A program made the translations under genes and the position numbers. This document shows positions 32,427 to 44,254 of a stretch of DNA of 64,000 bases, piece by piece; within the stretch, counting starts at the first letter, position 1, and each line of letters begins with the position of its first letter. Origin of the DNA: Geosiphon pyriformis (taxonomy: Eukaryota; Glomeromycota; Glomeromycetes; Archaeosporales; Geosiphonaceae); assembly GCA_016748015.1 (NCBI GenBank), contig JAAOMT010000400.1, positions 579,874 to 643,873 on the forward strand, written 5' to 3'. The notes under the pieces were generated by a model. It was not told where the DNA came from and ran no database searches. It saw only the letters and a program-made list of their open reading frames with translations.

Positions 32427-34380
32427 ATAGAACCAGTAGGCTTCTCTGCTAGTGGTTCTAGTTCCATTTTGGCTGGGTTGGGGACCTGGTCTAATAATAA
32501 AAAGAAAGCATGCATTGAGAGCATATACTCTTATGATCTTTTATACAAGAAATCTAAAACTTCTGGAACTATTGATGGTGTGGTAGATTTATCAACTGGT
32601 CCTGTTTCTGGTGATATTTTACAAGCTGGCAATTTAAAATGAAAGATGTCTTGGAGTAGTGAAGTGAAAAGTGAGAATGCTAGTGTTAGTAAGATGTCTG
32701 ACTTGGAAAACATAAGTAATATAGTGGCAAAAAAAACAAGTTACATAGATTCTGATGGTTCTGAGGCTAACAATATGGTAGATGACACGACTTTGAGAAA
32801 AACATGAATGAGGATGTATGTTCTAAGACAACTACTGAAAAAATCTTTTTTCAATATTATAAGTGATGTCGATAATGTTTTGGAACTCCTGTCTCCCAAG
32901 TTTCAAGATTCCAATTAGCTGCCAAGTGCCAAGTTACATGGTCTAAAAAAGAGGAGCTTTGAGCCAGTAAAATTGTTCACATTAGATATTGAGATTGCGG
33001 CTATTTCAGAGAAAAATGTCAATAAGAAATTGATTTCGATTAAAAAAATTTTTATCAAGTGGATGGTTTTAGGGGAGCTTTTACTTCCTTAAAATTCCCA
33101 GGAATCATCAAATCTTCCTTTATTTTTGAGTTAAGTCTTAACAAGGCTAAGGAACTGGTGATTTGTAAGAAGATTTTAGTGAATAATAATGTTAGAAAGT
33201 TAGGCATTCATTCAAATCAGGAAATAATTGTCAAGGAAATTCCAGTAGATCTTTTCAGATCAGCAGTTGAGTCAGTTTTTTCTAAGTTTAATAAGGTTGT
33301 GTTAATCAAAATGCAATTGATTGATTTATGGCAGAAAGCTTTGGTTGAGTTTGACTCATCAGAAGTGGCTAGTTCAGTTGTCTTTAAGTGGTTTGTTTTT
33401 ATGGGAAAAGACTCTGTATAGGTGGCATTGGCTGTTGAGGATAAACAATCTTGGGTGCTCAGGAATCAGCATAGAGTCTTGCTTTATACTTTATCAGTTG
33501 ACACTACTGCTCATGATTTGTCTGGTTTGCTTGATTCATATGGTAGAAAGACCTGTTTTATTGGTCGCAATCTTAGCTCTTATGTCCATGACAGATGTGC
33601 TGTGATTTGTTTTACTGATGAAACATCCAAGTTGGCTGCAATTGGATCTGTTTCAGTTTTTAAGAGTACAAGTTTGCAATGGGCTGGTCTTTTCCTGGCT
33701 TGTTGTACTAAATGTAAACAATTTGGTCACATCTCTGATGTGTGTTCATCTGATGAGATTTCTGGAATTCATGAGAAGTGGATGGTAACTGATCAAGATT
33801 GGGTCCATCTGGCTGGTATTTATAAGAAAAAGCAAGCTTCCATTGCACATCCAGTTTCTTTTGGTGGTAAAACTTGGGCTCAAGTAACTGGTGGTTTTTT
33901 TTCTTGTGTTGCTCCTTTGGTTTTTTTTGGTGCCATTCTATTCTTTGCTGTTGAGAACTCTTTATTCACTTCTGCTCTTCCTGGTATCCATGACTTGTAT
34001 GGTTATTTGGTTTCTCTGGAATGCTCTCTAGAACTTTTGGCTGACCAGATTTCTGGTATTTTGGTGAAATTGGGTTTCTTAGAATTGGTGCCCCTGGCAG
34101 CTACATTTGATGTTTCTCCTTCTAAGGTTCTTGTGACTGTGGTTCCTGATTTAGATTTGGATATGGTTTTGGATGATGAATCTATGGTCTATATCCCTTC
34201 TTCTCTGGTTGTCATAATACAGCTATTACCATAAGTCCAAGTAATTCTAAGGTTTTAACTACCAAAGTCAGTGGTTTGGAATCCAAAATGGTGGCTTTGG
34301 AGGTTTTGGTTGAGTCTGTTTTGGAAAAACTGGACTGTTTGTGCTTAGATTTGGGTTTGTCAACTGCCTTTACTTCTTAA
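32427..34380 (+). pseudogene. LINE 1 ORF1 (RRM-like, zinc knuckle; start codon lost)
   Basis: The expected ATG is ATA here (32427-32429; LINE 2 has ATG at 59250). Text continues as a Ser/Gly-rich N-terminus and then FRGAFTSLKFPGIIKSSF (33059-33418), a KEIPVDLFRSAVESVFSKFNKVV block like an RRM/DUF4283-type fold, then a TAG. From 33422 a long frame has ALLYTL-like strands, SYVHDRCAVICF and a CCHC zinc knuckle CTKCKQFGHISDVC (about 33705-33746). A Leu-rich C-terminus follows. The final stop TAA at 34378-34380 overlaps the ORF2 ATG. Confidence 0.82.
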
Positions 34381-37300
34381 TGAGTGTTTTAGTTTGGAAG
34401 ATTGCCACATGCAATATAAGGGGCATGAACAATCCTATGAAACAGAATAATATAATTTGTTGATATAAGGAGTCGAACAATTTGATTTCTATTGTTACTG
34501 AGACCAAGTTAAAGGGTAAAATTCGTCCATAGATCATGAATAAGTTTGATGGTTTCTGGATGTTTACTTCTGAGTTGGATTCTGGTCATATGGGCTCTGA
34601 CATTGCAATTGTCATGGACATTTTTTTGGTGAAACATGTGTGCAAAGTTTCTGAGGTGTCTGGGTGGCTCCTGTTCATTAAGCTGCTTTTCAAGAATAAA
34701 CTTTCTGTGTCTATTTTAGGGCTTTATGCTGGTGCTTCTTCAATTGCTCAGTTTTCTTAGGCTGGTGAAGTCAACTCTCTCATTGCTAAGACTGTTAATG
34801 AATCTTCTTTTATTATTTTGGATGGTAATTTCAATAAGAATGGTTTGTATAAGAGTACAAGTTTTAAAAGATGTCTAGACTTAGGGCTGGTCAACTCTTT
34901 GTCAGGTAACCCAGTAGTGAAAAGTTCTACATGAGAAAATTTGAGGGGTGTGAAAAAAACAATTGATTTTGTGCTAGTTTTGTCTAATTTGGTCAATGCA
35001 GTAGTGGATTACAATGTTGTGAATGTGAGTGAACATTTCAACACTAATCATTAGGCAGTTTTGTTTCTGTAGGCTTAGACAGTCTGCTGGATACTCAGTT
35101 AAACTCTCTTTGTAGGCAGGCTAATAGAAATCATTGGAAGTTTGATTTCAGGGATGCTGACAACAGTAAATGAAAAAATTTTAAAGATGCCACTTCAGCC
35201 AATGCTGGAATGTTTGCCAATGAGTTTGCTACTGCTGTACAACTCTCGGATTTGGATGTCATATGGAATGTTTTGCACAAAATAATGACTCTTTCAGCAC
35301 ATGGGATATTTAGAAAGAAATAGTTCAAGAATTTTGATGGAGTTTTCACCAGAGATTCTTCAAAGTTTCATAAGCTGGAGTTGCTGGTGTTTAAGCTAGT
35401 TAAGACTTCTCGCTTAGTCTCTAATGTAGAATTTGCTTCATTATTGGATATGTAATGTGGGTTTGATGCTAATGGTGCATCAGTAGTAAAGTTTTTATTT
35501 CTTTCAGGTTCCAATTTCGACATAATTCGCTCGGCTCTGGCTAAGGTAAGGAAATTTTACTACTCTTTTAAGCTGCTGAAATTCAGGCATGCTGAAGAAA
35601 CATGTATCAAGATGGCTATTAATAAGAAAATGGAAAGTTTTGAATCAGACAAAGGTCACACCATCAGGAGTGTTTTGGAGTGCCCCTTTCATAAGGTGGT
35701 ACTGAATTATCTAATAGTAGGTGACGAATTGGTATTAGAGCCAAGCCTAGTTAAATTTAGGGTGGATGAGATCATGAAAGATTGAACCAGAAAGCACAAA
35801 GTAATGCCTGACATTTCAGATGAATAGTTTTGCCAATACTGGCCTCTGGAGTATGTTTTTGATAATGCCTTTTCTGGTGTAATGTGTTCTGTTGGTGTTA
35901 ATAAGTTGTTTGGTGTGGTTTCTAATCTTCTCAAGGGTAAAGCTGCAGGTCTTTTTGGGATTTTGAATGAACTCTAGAAACATTGTGATGAATCAGTTTT
36001 GGATATGCTTTTGGTGCTTTTGAATTCTTGTTTAATCTGCGAATTAGTATCTGGTGCTTAGAAAGAAACTTGAGTCTTAATGATTCCTAAACTGTATGAA
36101 TGGAATAGAGTTCTCACAAACATTTGATCTATTGTTTTGATTGAAACTGTTTGCAAGATTCTTTCCAAAATTCTCTTGGATAGGATCTTATTGGCATGTA
36201 GTACTTTTGATGTTTTGTGTGGGGACAATTTTTTGGTCCTAAGAGGTACGATGATGCAGTCACCTATTTTTGCCATTGGTTCAGTGGTTGAAAATGCTTT
36301 AGAAAAGGGTCGTGAACTCTGGTTGGTCTTGCAGAACATGTAGAAAGCTTATAATTCTGTTGGGTGGGAGCATCTTCGAAACAGTTTGGTTAAGATAAAG
36401 ATGTGTAACAGATTCATTAGGTTTTTTGGTAGTATTCATAATGATTGCATTAATAGGGTTATGACAGATTTTGGTTTGATGGATGGATACAGAGCGCACG
36501 ACAGCTTGAACCAGAAGGAGATGTTCTCACCACTCCTTTGGCACATATTTTATGATTCTCTTCTGTGTGAGGTCAAAAGACAGGTGGATGAGTGTGGATA
36601 TAGGTTGAATTCTTACTTTATTTCTGGATGTGATCATGCTGAATCTCAGATTAGTCTCTCCTATTTTTTCACCATAGGTGCCTTTGTTAATGATACTATA
36701 TGAGTTGGCAGCAGTTGAAGTGCTACACAGCACATTCTCAATGTTGCTAGTGAATTTTTTGATATCAATGATATTTCAATTAATAATGATAAGACTGTAG
36801 CCATTCTCATCAATTGCAAGGTTGCAGATTCTTCCCTGTTGATCAGTGAGTCACCTATTTCTATTGTTAAGAAAGGGGAATTGTATTATTATTTAGAAAT
36901 CTATCTGTCGACTGAGGGTCTTTCCAAACTTAGCTTAGCCAAAGCATATTCTGATGTCTGGTTTTTTGCTAATTTGGTCTTCAAAAAGGCAGTATCTAAT
37001 AAGCAGTTTTTGTATTTGGTTTTGGCAGTCCTCTTTCCTATTGTTAATTATAGAACACAATTCAGTTATGTTCCTGTTAGTGCTTGTAAGAAGTGAGACA
37101 CTCTGATTTGTAAGGGCTTGAAATTTAAGTCTGGCCTGCCGCATGACTTCCCTAGTGATGTAATTCATCATCTTTCTTTGTACAGTTTGAAGACTTTTGA
37201 GCAAATTCAGGCTGAGAATAAGTCAGCTTCAGTCATTTCTTTTACGAACTCTGTTGGTATTTTGGGTTGTCTATTCTTTCACCAGTCACATAATCTTCAG

Positions 37301-38272
37301 ATCCTCTACTGGCATCTACTTTATTCTTTACAGTACCTGGTTTATGTCAAGGTCAACTCTCTGAATAATTTTCTGGTTGGTATGGTGCACATTTTCTCTG
37401 GGAGTGATTTGTCTTTGGGTGGCTCTCTAACCGATGCTTTTTGTCATCAGAGTGGAACCTCTATGTCTTGTGTTCTTGGTGAATCAACCTATTTTAAGTG
37501 TGTCTCTTTACTTTAGCATTATAGAATTGTCTTCATGGACCAGCTGCTTGATTGAAGTAGGGCTATTTTTAATTAGAAAACCTTCAAGTAGTAGAAGTGG
37601 TTGGACCTGCATGGTTTAGTTCCTGCCTGGTTTGAGCTTTTTGTTTGATTTTTTGGTGGTGAATCCTCTCTTTCTGTTTATTCTTCACTTTTGGATGATG
37701 GTGGCTCTTCAAATATTCTTTGCTCTTGTGGGTTTAGTGTTATTAGTGCCAATTTGTTGTGTTCTGATGTTGGTTATCTTTCTGTCTATATGGATGGATC
37801 TTTGAGTGGCTTGGAGTCTGTTGATATGAAAGCCAGAACTGCTGTTTTCTTTGAGGACATTGGTATGAATTTGGGTGTAGGAGTTTCTGGTTTGATGTCT
37901 TCTACTTTGACAGAGTTGCAGACCATTGCTCTAGCTCTCGAGTGTGTCTCTTCTTCTCGCTTGATTGACTTGTTCTTGAACAGTCAAGCAGCTTTGGATG
38001 CTTGCAAGTTGGAGTTGGATTTGGTTTGCCCGGATTTTAGAAATTGGTGTTGGATTAAATGTTGCCATATTGTGAACATCGTTTGTCATAAAAATTTGAA
38101 TGTTAATTGGTATAAAGTCAAAGACCATTCAGGTGTTTTAGGCAATAAGTGTGCAGATGAGTTGGCCAGAGCTACAGCTTTTTTTAGCTGGAATCTGCTC
38201 TATTTTATCAATGAATGCTATTTTAGAGTTGGTGGTGCTGCCATTTCTGGTAATTTTAGGCATTTTGTTGGG
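34380..38272 (+). pseudogene. LINE 1 ORF2: endonuclease, RT, RNase H (broken, 3' cut)
   Basis: Starts ATG at 34380 (TAATG overlap). The apurinic-type endonuclease region reads ATCNIRGMNNP and IVTETKLKGKI and continues to about 35060. RT runs about 35900-36730: KAAGLFGILNEL, KILSKILLDRI, and QSPIFAIGSVVENALEKGRELWLVLQNM. The palm Asp is lost (KAYNSVGW instead of YDSVGW), and the box is FVNDTI where FxDDT is expected. RNase H (37691-38284) has VYMDGSLSG, LTELQTIALA, LNSQAALDA (catalytic Asp now Asn) and KDHSGVLGNKCADELA. It breaks off at GNFRHFVG. Many stops; dead. Confidence 0.87.
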
Positions 38273-39267
38273 TGTTATTTATAGAATATAAGAAGTATAT
38301 TAGCATATAAATTAGCCAATTAGAGGTAGACATAATAAATGTGAAATTCCAGGATTCCTTTCAGAGGAATTGCAGGATTCCAGGAATTTCAGGATTCTCG
38401 TATGAGGAATTGCAGGATTCCAGAATTCCAGAATTCCTCTCAAAGGAATTGCAGGATTCCAGGAATTTTAGGATTCCTGACATGAAGAATTGAGAAATTG
38501 AAGAATCTCAAATACATATATATAGCAGTAGTATCAGAAGTTAGAAAATTAGTCAATGAGACTCAGAGTTAATTGATTCACAGAGTCAATTAGACTCATA
38601 GAATTAATTAAACTCACAAATCATAATTATTAAAAATACAAAAAAAAAAACAAACTTTTTTAGTTTAGACCTCTTAGTTTAGATTTAATCTAAGCAACTC
38701 TCCAAATCACAAGCATCTAATAAATAACTATTTGTTATCTCAAACTCATTTCCACTATCAACACTTCATGTTGATAGTAATTGATACTTAACCACACTAA
38801 AACAATAGCTCTTGATCATGGCTATTGATGGAATACTAACTTGTAAATTGCCTTGGCTTATTTTTTTTTTTTCTTTATTTTTTTTTTTTTTTCTTTATTT
38901 CTTGCTTTGATTTTATTGTTGTTTACTAATTTTATTAAAGATTAATGCACGGGGTACTAATGTCATGATAAATGTGACTGGTAAAAGACCCAGAAATAAG
39001 GGTAGAATACTTGATTGAGAATAGCTTATCAGAAGGAATACCGGCCATCAAGCTGAGAAAAAAATTGACAAAACTGTGGTTTCGGAAAGCTACAAATAAA
39101 ACTATTACCATTGAATCTCTGTCCATTATACAAAAAACTTAACCAAACCCTTTGGATACAAACCTGTCAAACATAAACCTTTAGATCATTATTAATTGCA
39201 ACTAGATTTGAGCACCAAGTTACAGATTTGTTATCTAATCCAACACCAGAAATAGTTACCTGTAACA
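38273..39267 (+). repeat. Element D 5' LTR
   Basis: 995 bp from TGTTAT to GTAACA. It contains about four units of the inverted GGAATTGCAGGATTCC-type motif (38340-38490), then TATATATAG at 38517-38525. A roughly 125-bp block (38547-38672) including AATTGATTCACAGAGTCAATTAG-like dyads is absent from the 3' LTR. A long T-rich, CTTTATT-interrupted tract lies at 38862-38900. Confidence 0.9.
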
Positions 39268-39268
39268 T

Positions 39269-39313
39269 TTGGTGCTCTCTGTAAGGTATAATCCTACAGA
39301 GAACCAGCACCAA
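39269..39313 (+). promoter_or_regulatory. Primer-binding-site hairpin of element D
   Basis: TTGGTGC (39269-39275) pairs with GCACCAA (39307-39313). TCTCTGTA pairs with TACAGAGA, leaving ACCA bulged and a TATAAT-containing loop. The left arm is the presumed tRNA-primer complement (TGGTGCTC). The structure is conserved with element B but absent next to the LTR of E (47135 onward), which has TGGTGCTC without the second arm. Confidence 0.68.
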
Positions 39314-41220
39314 CACAAATCTAAAAGTGGCAGAATCAGAAAACATAGGAGCAAACCATTTAGGATTCACAAAATCTTTATTTTAATACTACTGTCAACA
39401 TTTGGGATTAAATTACAACCACATATTAGTGGAATCAGCTTTCAATTTCTACATCAACAAAAGAATTGACTATCTGTTAGAAACACTAGTAAATATCGAA
39501 TTGGCAAGAGAAGCCTTTTACAGTGAATTAATTCAAAATACCAACCTGCCAACAAATCACAATTTTGCCTCCATTATTATGGAAATCAACAAAGAAATTG
39601 AACACCACACACAGCAAAGATACTCCATTACTTACATGAGCAAAGGCAAAGGAAAATTGCAAACACCAGCAGTAACACCCAAAAGAATACAACCATCTAC
39701 TTGAAAGAAAACAAGAGTTGAGTCCCCAATTAATCTATCATACCACTATACACCAGAAGTGCCATTAATATTACATCTACCAGTGTGGCCACATCAAACA
39801 TAACATCAGCATTTGAATGATTTCCATTCCAAAGTAAACAAAGGAAAGCAGAGTTATTAGAACCATACAGCACATATTTTGAAGGATTTAACTCATGATC
39901 ATCAACACCATTAGGACTCCGATCACCACCACCTCCCCCAGATTTTGGAATTTCTGATCCATGGGAAGTAATGGAATCAAAAGAAGAGAAAGAAGAAGAA
40001 GCTGAAGATTAAGAATTCACTTACCAGAACCCGATTGTTGAAAACCCAGAATTTGAAATCCTGAATCTTCAAACCCAGCAAAATTTAAACCTAGAACATC
40101 TGGAAATCGAAACTCCAAACATTCAGATACCACCAATTCAGAATAATCAAAACTCTGATTTAATAAATCAACAAAACTTACCTCTAGTAATTGTCATTGA
40201 TCAACCACTAATTAATCCAATAGCTGAACTCATACAACCACCACTTCAACTACCACTCCAACAACCCATGTAACAACAACCACTTCAACTACCATCACAA
40301 CAACCCAACTTAGATTCAATGGCCTATACACCAATTACAAAACTTGACAATTTTACTGGCGAAGAGAATGACACCCAAATATGGCTTAACGATATTGAAA
40401 AAGCCATAGTAATCAATAGATGGAACGACAGTAGAGCTCTTCAAGTGATCCCCTATTTTCTCAAAGATACTGCCAACTCATGGTATCAGAGCCTAGCTGC
40501 CAAACCACAAACCTTTAATGAGTTTAAAACAGAATTTTTAAGATACTTTAGTAATAACAATAGTATCAATCACTTGACTAACACATTCACTACCATCAAA
40601 CAAGGGGACACAGAAGCAGTCACCACTTACTTAGGATGCTTCCATAGAAATCTGCACCAAATTTAGGCAATCCAAGCTGATTACTTTACAGCACCACAGA
40701 TCTTGAACCAGTTCATCAGAGGATTGTGCAGTAGTATCCTTCAGCAAGTACATTCAATATATCCAGTTAACCTTCTAACTACTGTCACCTACACCAGAGA
40801 TTTTGAAGCAGCCTAATTAGAAGCTAATTACACTCAAGCTATGAATCTAGCAATGAATGGATCATCTGAATTGAATTCCAAATTGAAGCAATTCAGTGAT
40901 TCAATTAATCAGAAATTAGAGAGATACTTAGCTGACAATCGCACAATTTATCAAACTTCTTAATGGCATAACAATCAGGAAAATGCGAATTGTTTCCAAA
41001 ATCAGTCACATCCATTGTCGTCATCCAATCAGTCGTGGCAGCCAGAGACGTGCATCTGCCATAACTGTAGTAAACAAGGACACATTAGAGCCAACTGCCA
41101 TACTTATAGCAATTCATAATCGGGAAATCAATATAAAAACCCTGATCACTGGTTCCAGACTCTGAACCATCACCTAAATTAAGACCAATACCAACCCACT
41201 TACCTGCCTATAACGCACCA
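39314..41220 (+). pseudogene. Element D Gag (broken)
   Basis: The N-terminal domain (39402-39704) matches B (NHNFASIIMEINKEIEHHTQQRY). The capsid region 40319-40666 reads ITKLDNFTGEENDTQIWLNDIEKAI...YFLKDTANSWYQSL...YFSNNNSI. The CCHC zinc knuckle CHNCSKQGHIRANC lies at about 41053-41094. Downstream is a Ser/Thr/Asn-rich repeat stretch (TATSNLSGTTTSNIS..., 41221-41340), which may be a linker to protease. Several stops (for example 40665 and 40816) and frame changes. Confidence 0.85.
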
Positions 41221-42440
41221 ATGAATTTATCAACTGCCAGTTTATTAAACTCCAGTTTATCAACCACAGCCACAAGTAATTTATCCGGCACAACCACAAG
41301 TAATATATCAACTACAGCCACCAGCAATCTATCAAACACCCATCATTCAAACATTACTAGCAAACCCAGCTCAAATGACATCAAGGAACCCAAGATTGAG
41401 AATTACCCAAAACAGAAGATCGGAGATGGTTGTATATCAACTGATCCCCAGCTCTTCCTACCAACAATCAGGATCTCATCAGTAGAATTCGGGCACCAGT
41501 CCCACCCAAAACCCAAATTCCCAACACTATTTAAGCCTTCTAGTGACTCCAGAAGATGCCACATCCAGCAATCCAGGAATTGAACAACAGCAACCACTTA
41601 CCAATAATATTCCACCTGCTACAATCACCAAAAATGAATCTTTAGATGCCATCTTTTCATTCGAACTCGAAGAACCATCAAATGTGCCATTATTTAGTGG
41701 AGCTGCACTTAAAGAGAAACCAATCATGGCCATGTATACTGATGCCAAGGTTGATGGCCACTCTATCAAATTAATCCTGGACAGTGGTTCAGCAGACAGC
41801 ATCATTACACAACAACTTATGGATTAATTAGGTCACTGAGTTGATCGTACTGCCAGCGCCAAGATTATCACTGCTGATGAAGCCACTAAAACTCTAATTG
41901 ACAAAATCAATGACTTCCCAATTGAAGTCAACAGCATCGTAGTACCCATCAAAGTTCTGGTGATGAAAGCCACCTAATACCAAGCTTTAGTTGGTAATGA
42001 CTGGTTATCCAAAAACCAATGCCATGCTCAATTAGATGATTCAAGAACTAGTACTCAGCCAGAATGGTCAATACACACAAGTACCAACAATGTGTGGTCA
42101 CTTCAAAGCTACCAACACCACAGCACCACTAATTGACTTTGAAGAAAAAAAACCAAAACCTACTTGGAAAGTGTATCAAGTCTCATGGGCCGACAAAGAA
42201 CACAACAAGCTGCCATCAATACTCTCATGAGATAACAATGACAAAGGAAAACAGAAGAGAACAGAATCTATCTGAAACATAGACCAAGTCTGGGACACCG
42301 ACCACAACTTAAAAGAATCACCCAGTTGGGAATAGGATAAAAGAAAAAAAGAGAAAGAAAAAGCAAAGAAAAAAGAGCCACTACCAACTGCCAGTTATAT
42401 TCCTTATACATATATACCACCACAATTATTGAGCTATCAC
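41221..42440 (+). pseudogene. Element D retropepsin and linker (broken)
   Basis: The protease core at 41543-41827 reads IMAMYTDAKVDGHSIKLILDSGSADSIITQQ, so the catalytic DSG is intact. A stop follows immediately (41825-41827), then a short insertion relative to B. The strand LVGNDWL is recognisable around 41990-42007. The charged tail (42036-42400) has WKVYQVSWADKEHN followed by Lys/Glu runs. Same layout as 9878-10855. Confidence 0.83.
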
Positions 42441-42447
42441 TGACCAA

Positions 42448-42650
42448 AGCTCATATGCGTCAATTGTGGCAAGAAATTGTTGTCAATGAGTGCATGCTGT
42501 GGTGATGACAAGGAATACCAGACAGCAACTAAGTTCTATTGTCACACATGCCTCATCGAACACTTTGGAAAACCAAAACAAGTGGGAAAATGGGATAATA
42601 CATCATGTTTAACTTGTGGGGAAACTCTCTTTGATGAAGGAATGTGAAAC
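42448..42650 (+). pseudogene. Element D cysteine-rich (zinc-type) module
   Basis: Cys clusters CVNC, ACC, CHTC and CLTC align with those in B (9694-9912), ending near TLFDEGM before a TGA. Conservation of the Cys positions in two insertions suggests a real structural domain. One basic Cys of B (VKC) is replaced here. Confidence 0.62.
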
Positions 42651-42788
42651 AACATTCCTGGGAGAGGAGAAATGTGCGATAAAACCTGCCAGTATATGAT
42701 ACTAATCAATGATTGGGTACGCAAGGGAACACCAATTGATCACACCTGAAAATGAGCATTATGATGATTAGAAGGATATCCACATGAC

Positions 42789-42856
42789 AAAAATAACAAC
42801 TTTCATCTCAATCACTCTCTTATCGCTAATTTCCCTTTCCCTACCTTCAAGTATCC
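42789..42856 (+). repeat. 68-bp patch of A/E-family LTR inside element D
   Basis: This block matches 46688-46755 of element E's 5' LTR over 68 bp with three differences by eye, ending TTCAAGTATCC. It interrupts the linker between the Cys-rich module and the second zinc ribbon. Element B has no such sequence at the equivalent place (about 9540). Confidence 0.8.
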
Positions 42857-42879
42857 TAGAGAATAACAAGTGCAAAAGC

Positions 42880-44152
42880 AGAAGGTGCGACAACCAGTGA
42901 ACTACTAGAAATCAAAAACAACCTCCTATCTCTGTCTGAACTAGAATATGTCCTAATGTTCGACATATTTGGTAACATTGAGAACAATCCAGAAGAATTC
43001 CACGAGCACTATCAATGGTTGGCATCTACTTGAGAAGAACAAGAGCAATAGTTGGAAGAAATAAACACTCGACTATGCGACCACTATTTGATTCCATGTG
43101 ATTTTCAATATTGTAATGAGTGTGACCTTATTTACAATCTGCCACCATGCATGATCTACATGATTCCAGAGGAAAAGGAACCAATCAACAGCTGTGCATC
43201 AGAATCGGAATCAATTTTTAATCCTGATTCAAACTCTGACAATAACAATGACAAAAACACCGGTTCTAGCTCTGTCCAATATGGTAAGAACAATGACAAT
43301 AATTCCAACTCAGATTTAAACCCTGATTCAAACTATGAACAATATATTGCACTTTCTAACCTCACCAAGGAACAGAAACTTAAATAGTTCAGTGATAATA
43401 ATAAAGATATTATGCCAGAACACATGCATAATACTGATGTTAGGTTTGATCTGAGGTATCCAGGAAAAGATGCCATCCAATTGGAACTACATTCATGCAC
43501 CTACATTGATTTAAAGATAGCACTGGAAATTCCGGCAACAACAATGGTTCAATTAGTATCTAGGAGTAGTCTAGCAAAAAGAGAGATAAATATCAAAGAG
43601 GGAATAATTGATGCAGGATATGTAAGAAATATTATCACCATGCTATAAAATAACTCAGAAAAGGCCTATATTATAGAGCCAAACAAAAAGATAGCACAAA
43701 CAATCTTCCTGTCTCTGGTTAAAGTAGCTCAATTAGTGTCAGTGGAAAACAGAAAAGAATTAAGAATAACAGCAAGAGGAATACAGGGATTCAGATTCAC
43801 AGATAGAATAGCTATACCAGTCAATATGGCAAAGGAAGAAATTGTTGGCCAAGGAGAAATTGTTTTAACCAGTCAAGCAATTTCTATTCCACCATATGAC
43901 CAGTACATATTGGCAATAGAAAGAAGAGTGAAGAATCAAGCACAGATTTTTGAAGCAGAAGCAACCCATTGTGAATCAGGAAAGATTGAACTTATCAATC
44001 TCCACATACCAGTCAAGAGCCACAACCATATCAAAATTCTCATCTATAATACAACAGGAGATGTCATCACAATACCAAAAAGAACCATCATTGGATACTT
44101 AAGCACAGAATTAGAAAATCAACCACCAAGCATCATTCCAGATTTTCCATAG
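42880..44152 (+). pseudogene. Element D zinc ribbon and dUTPase-like domain (broken)
   Basis: Cys residues YCNECD (about 43100-43120) pair with an earlier Cys; then an acidic Asn/Asp/Ser linker follows. dUTPase motifs: motif 1 is degraded (VRFDLRYPG for AGxDLxS), motif 2 is RSSLAKR, motif 3 is EGIIDAGYVRNI, motif 4 is KKIAQTIF and motif 5 is RGIQGFRF, where the Gly-Ser of the loop is lost. TAG at 43387 and TAA at 43646 interrupt. The open part 43736-44152 carries motif 5 and the beta-rich C-terminal domain ending IIPDFP. Motif 2 here is closer to the family norm than in B. Confidence 0.76.
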
Positions 44153-44254
44153 CTTTGTGGATATGTGGATATTACATCACAAACAATATATAGATGAAAT
44201 AAATGTTATTTGCTCCAACCAGAACAATTGGAACAAATGAACATGGAAAACTTA

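Larger units (their letters stand above)
32318..38272 (+). mobile_element. LINE copy 1 (two ORFs), cut by element D
   Basis: Non-LTR retrotransposon with a 5' region containing CATGACGAGAGTG (compare 59150-59161), ORF1, then ORF2 with endonuclease, RT and RNase H. It ends abruptly at 38272 inside the segment after RNase H, where the LTR of element D begins. The missing 3' end is not found on the far side of D. Confidence 0.87.
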
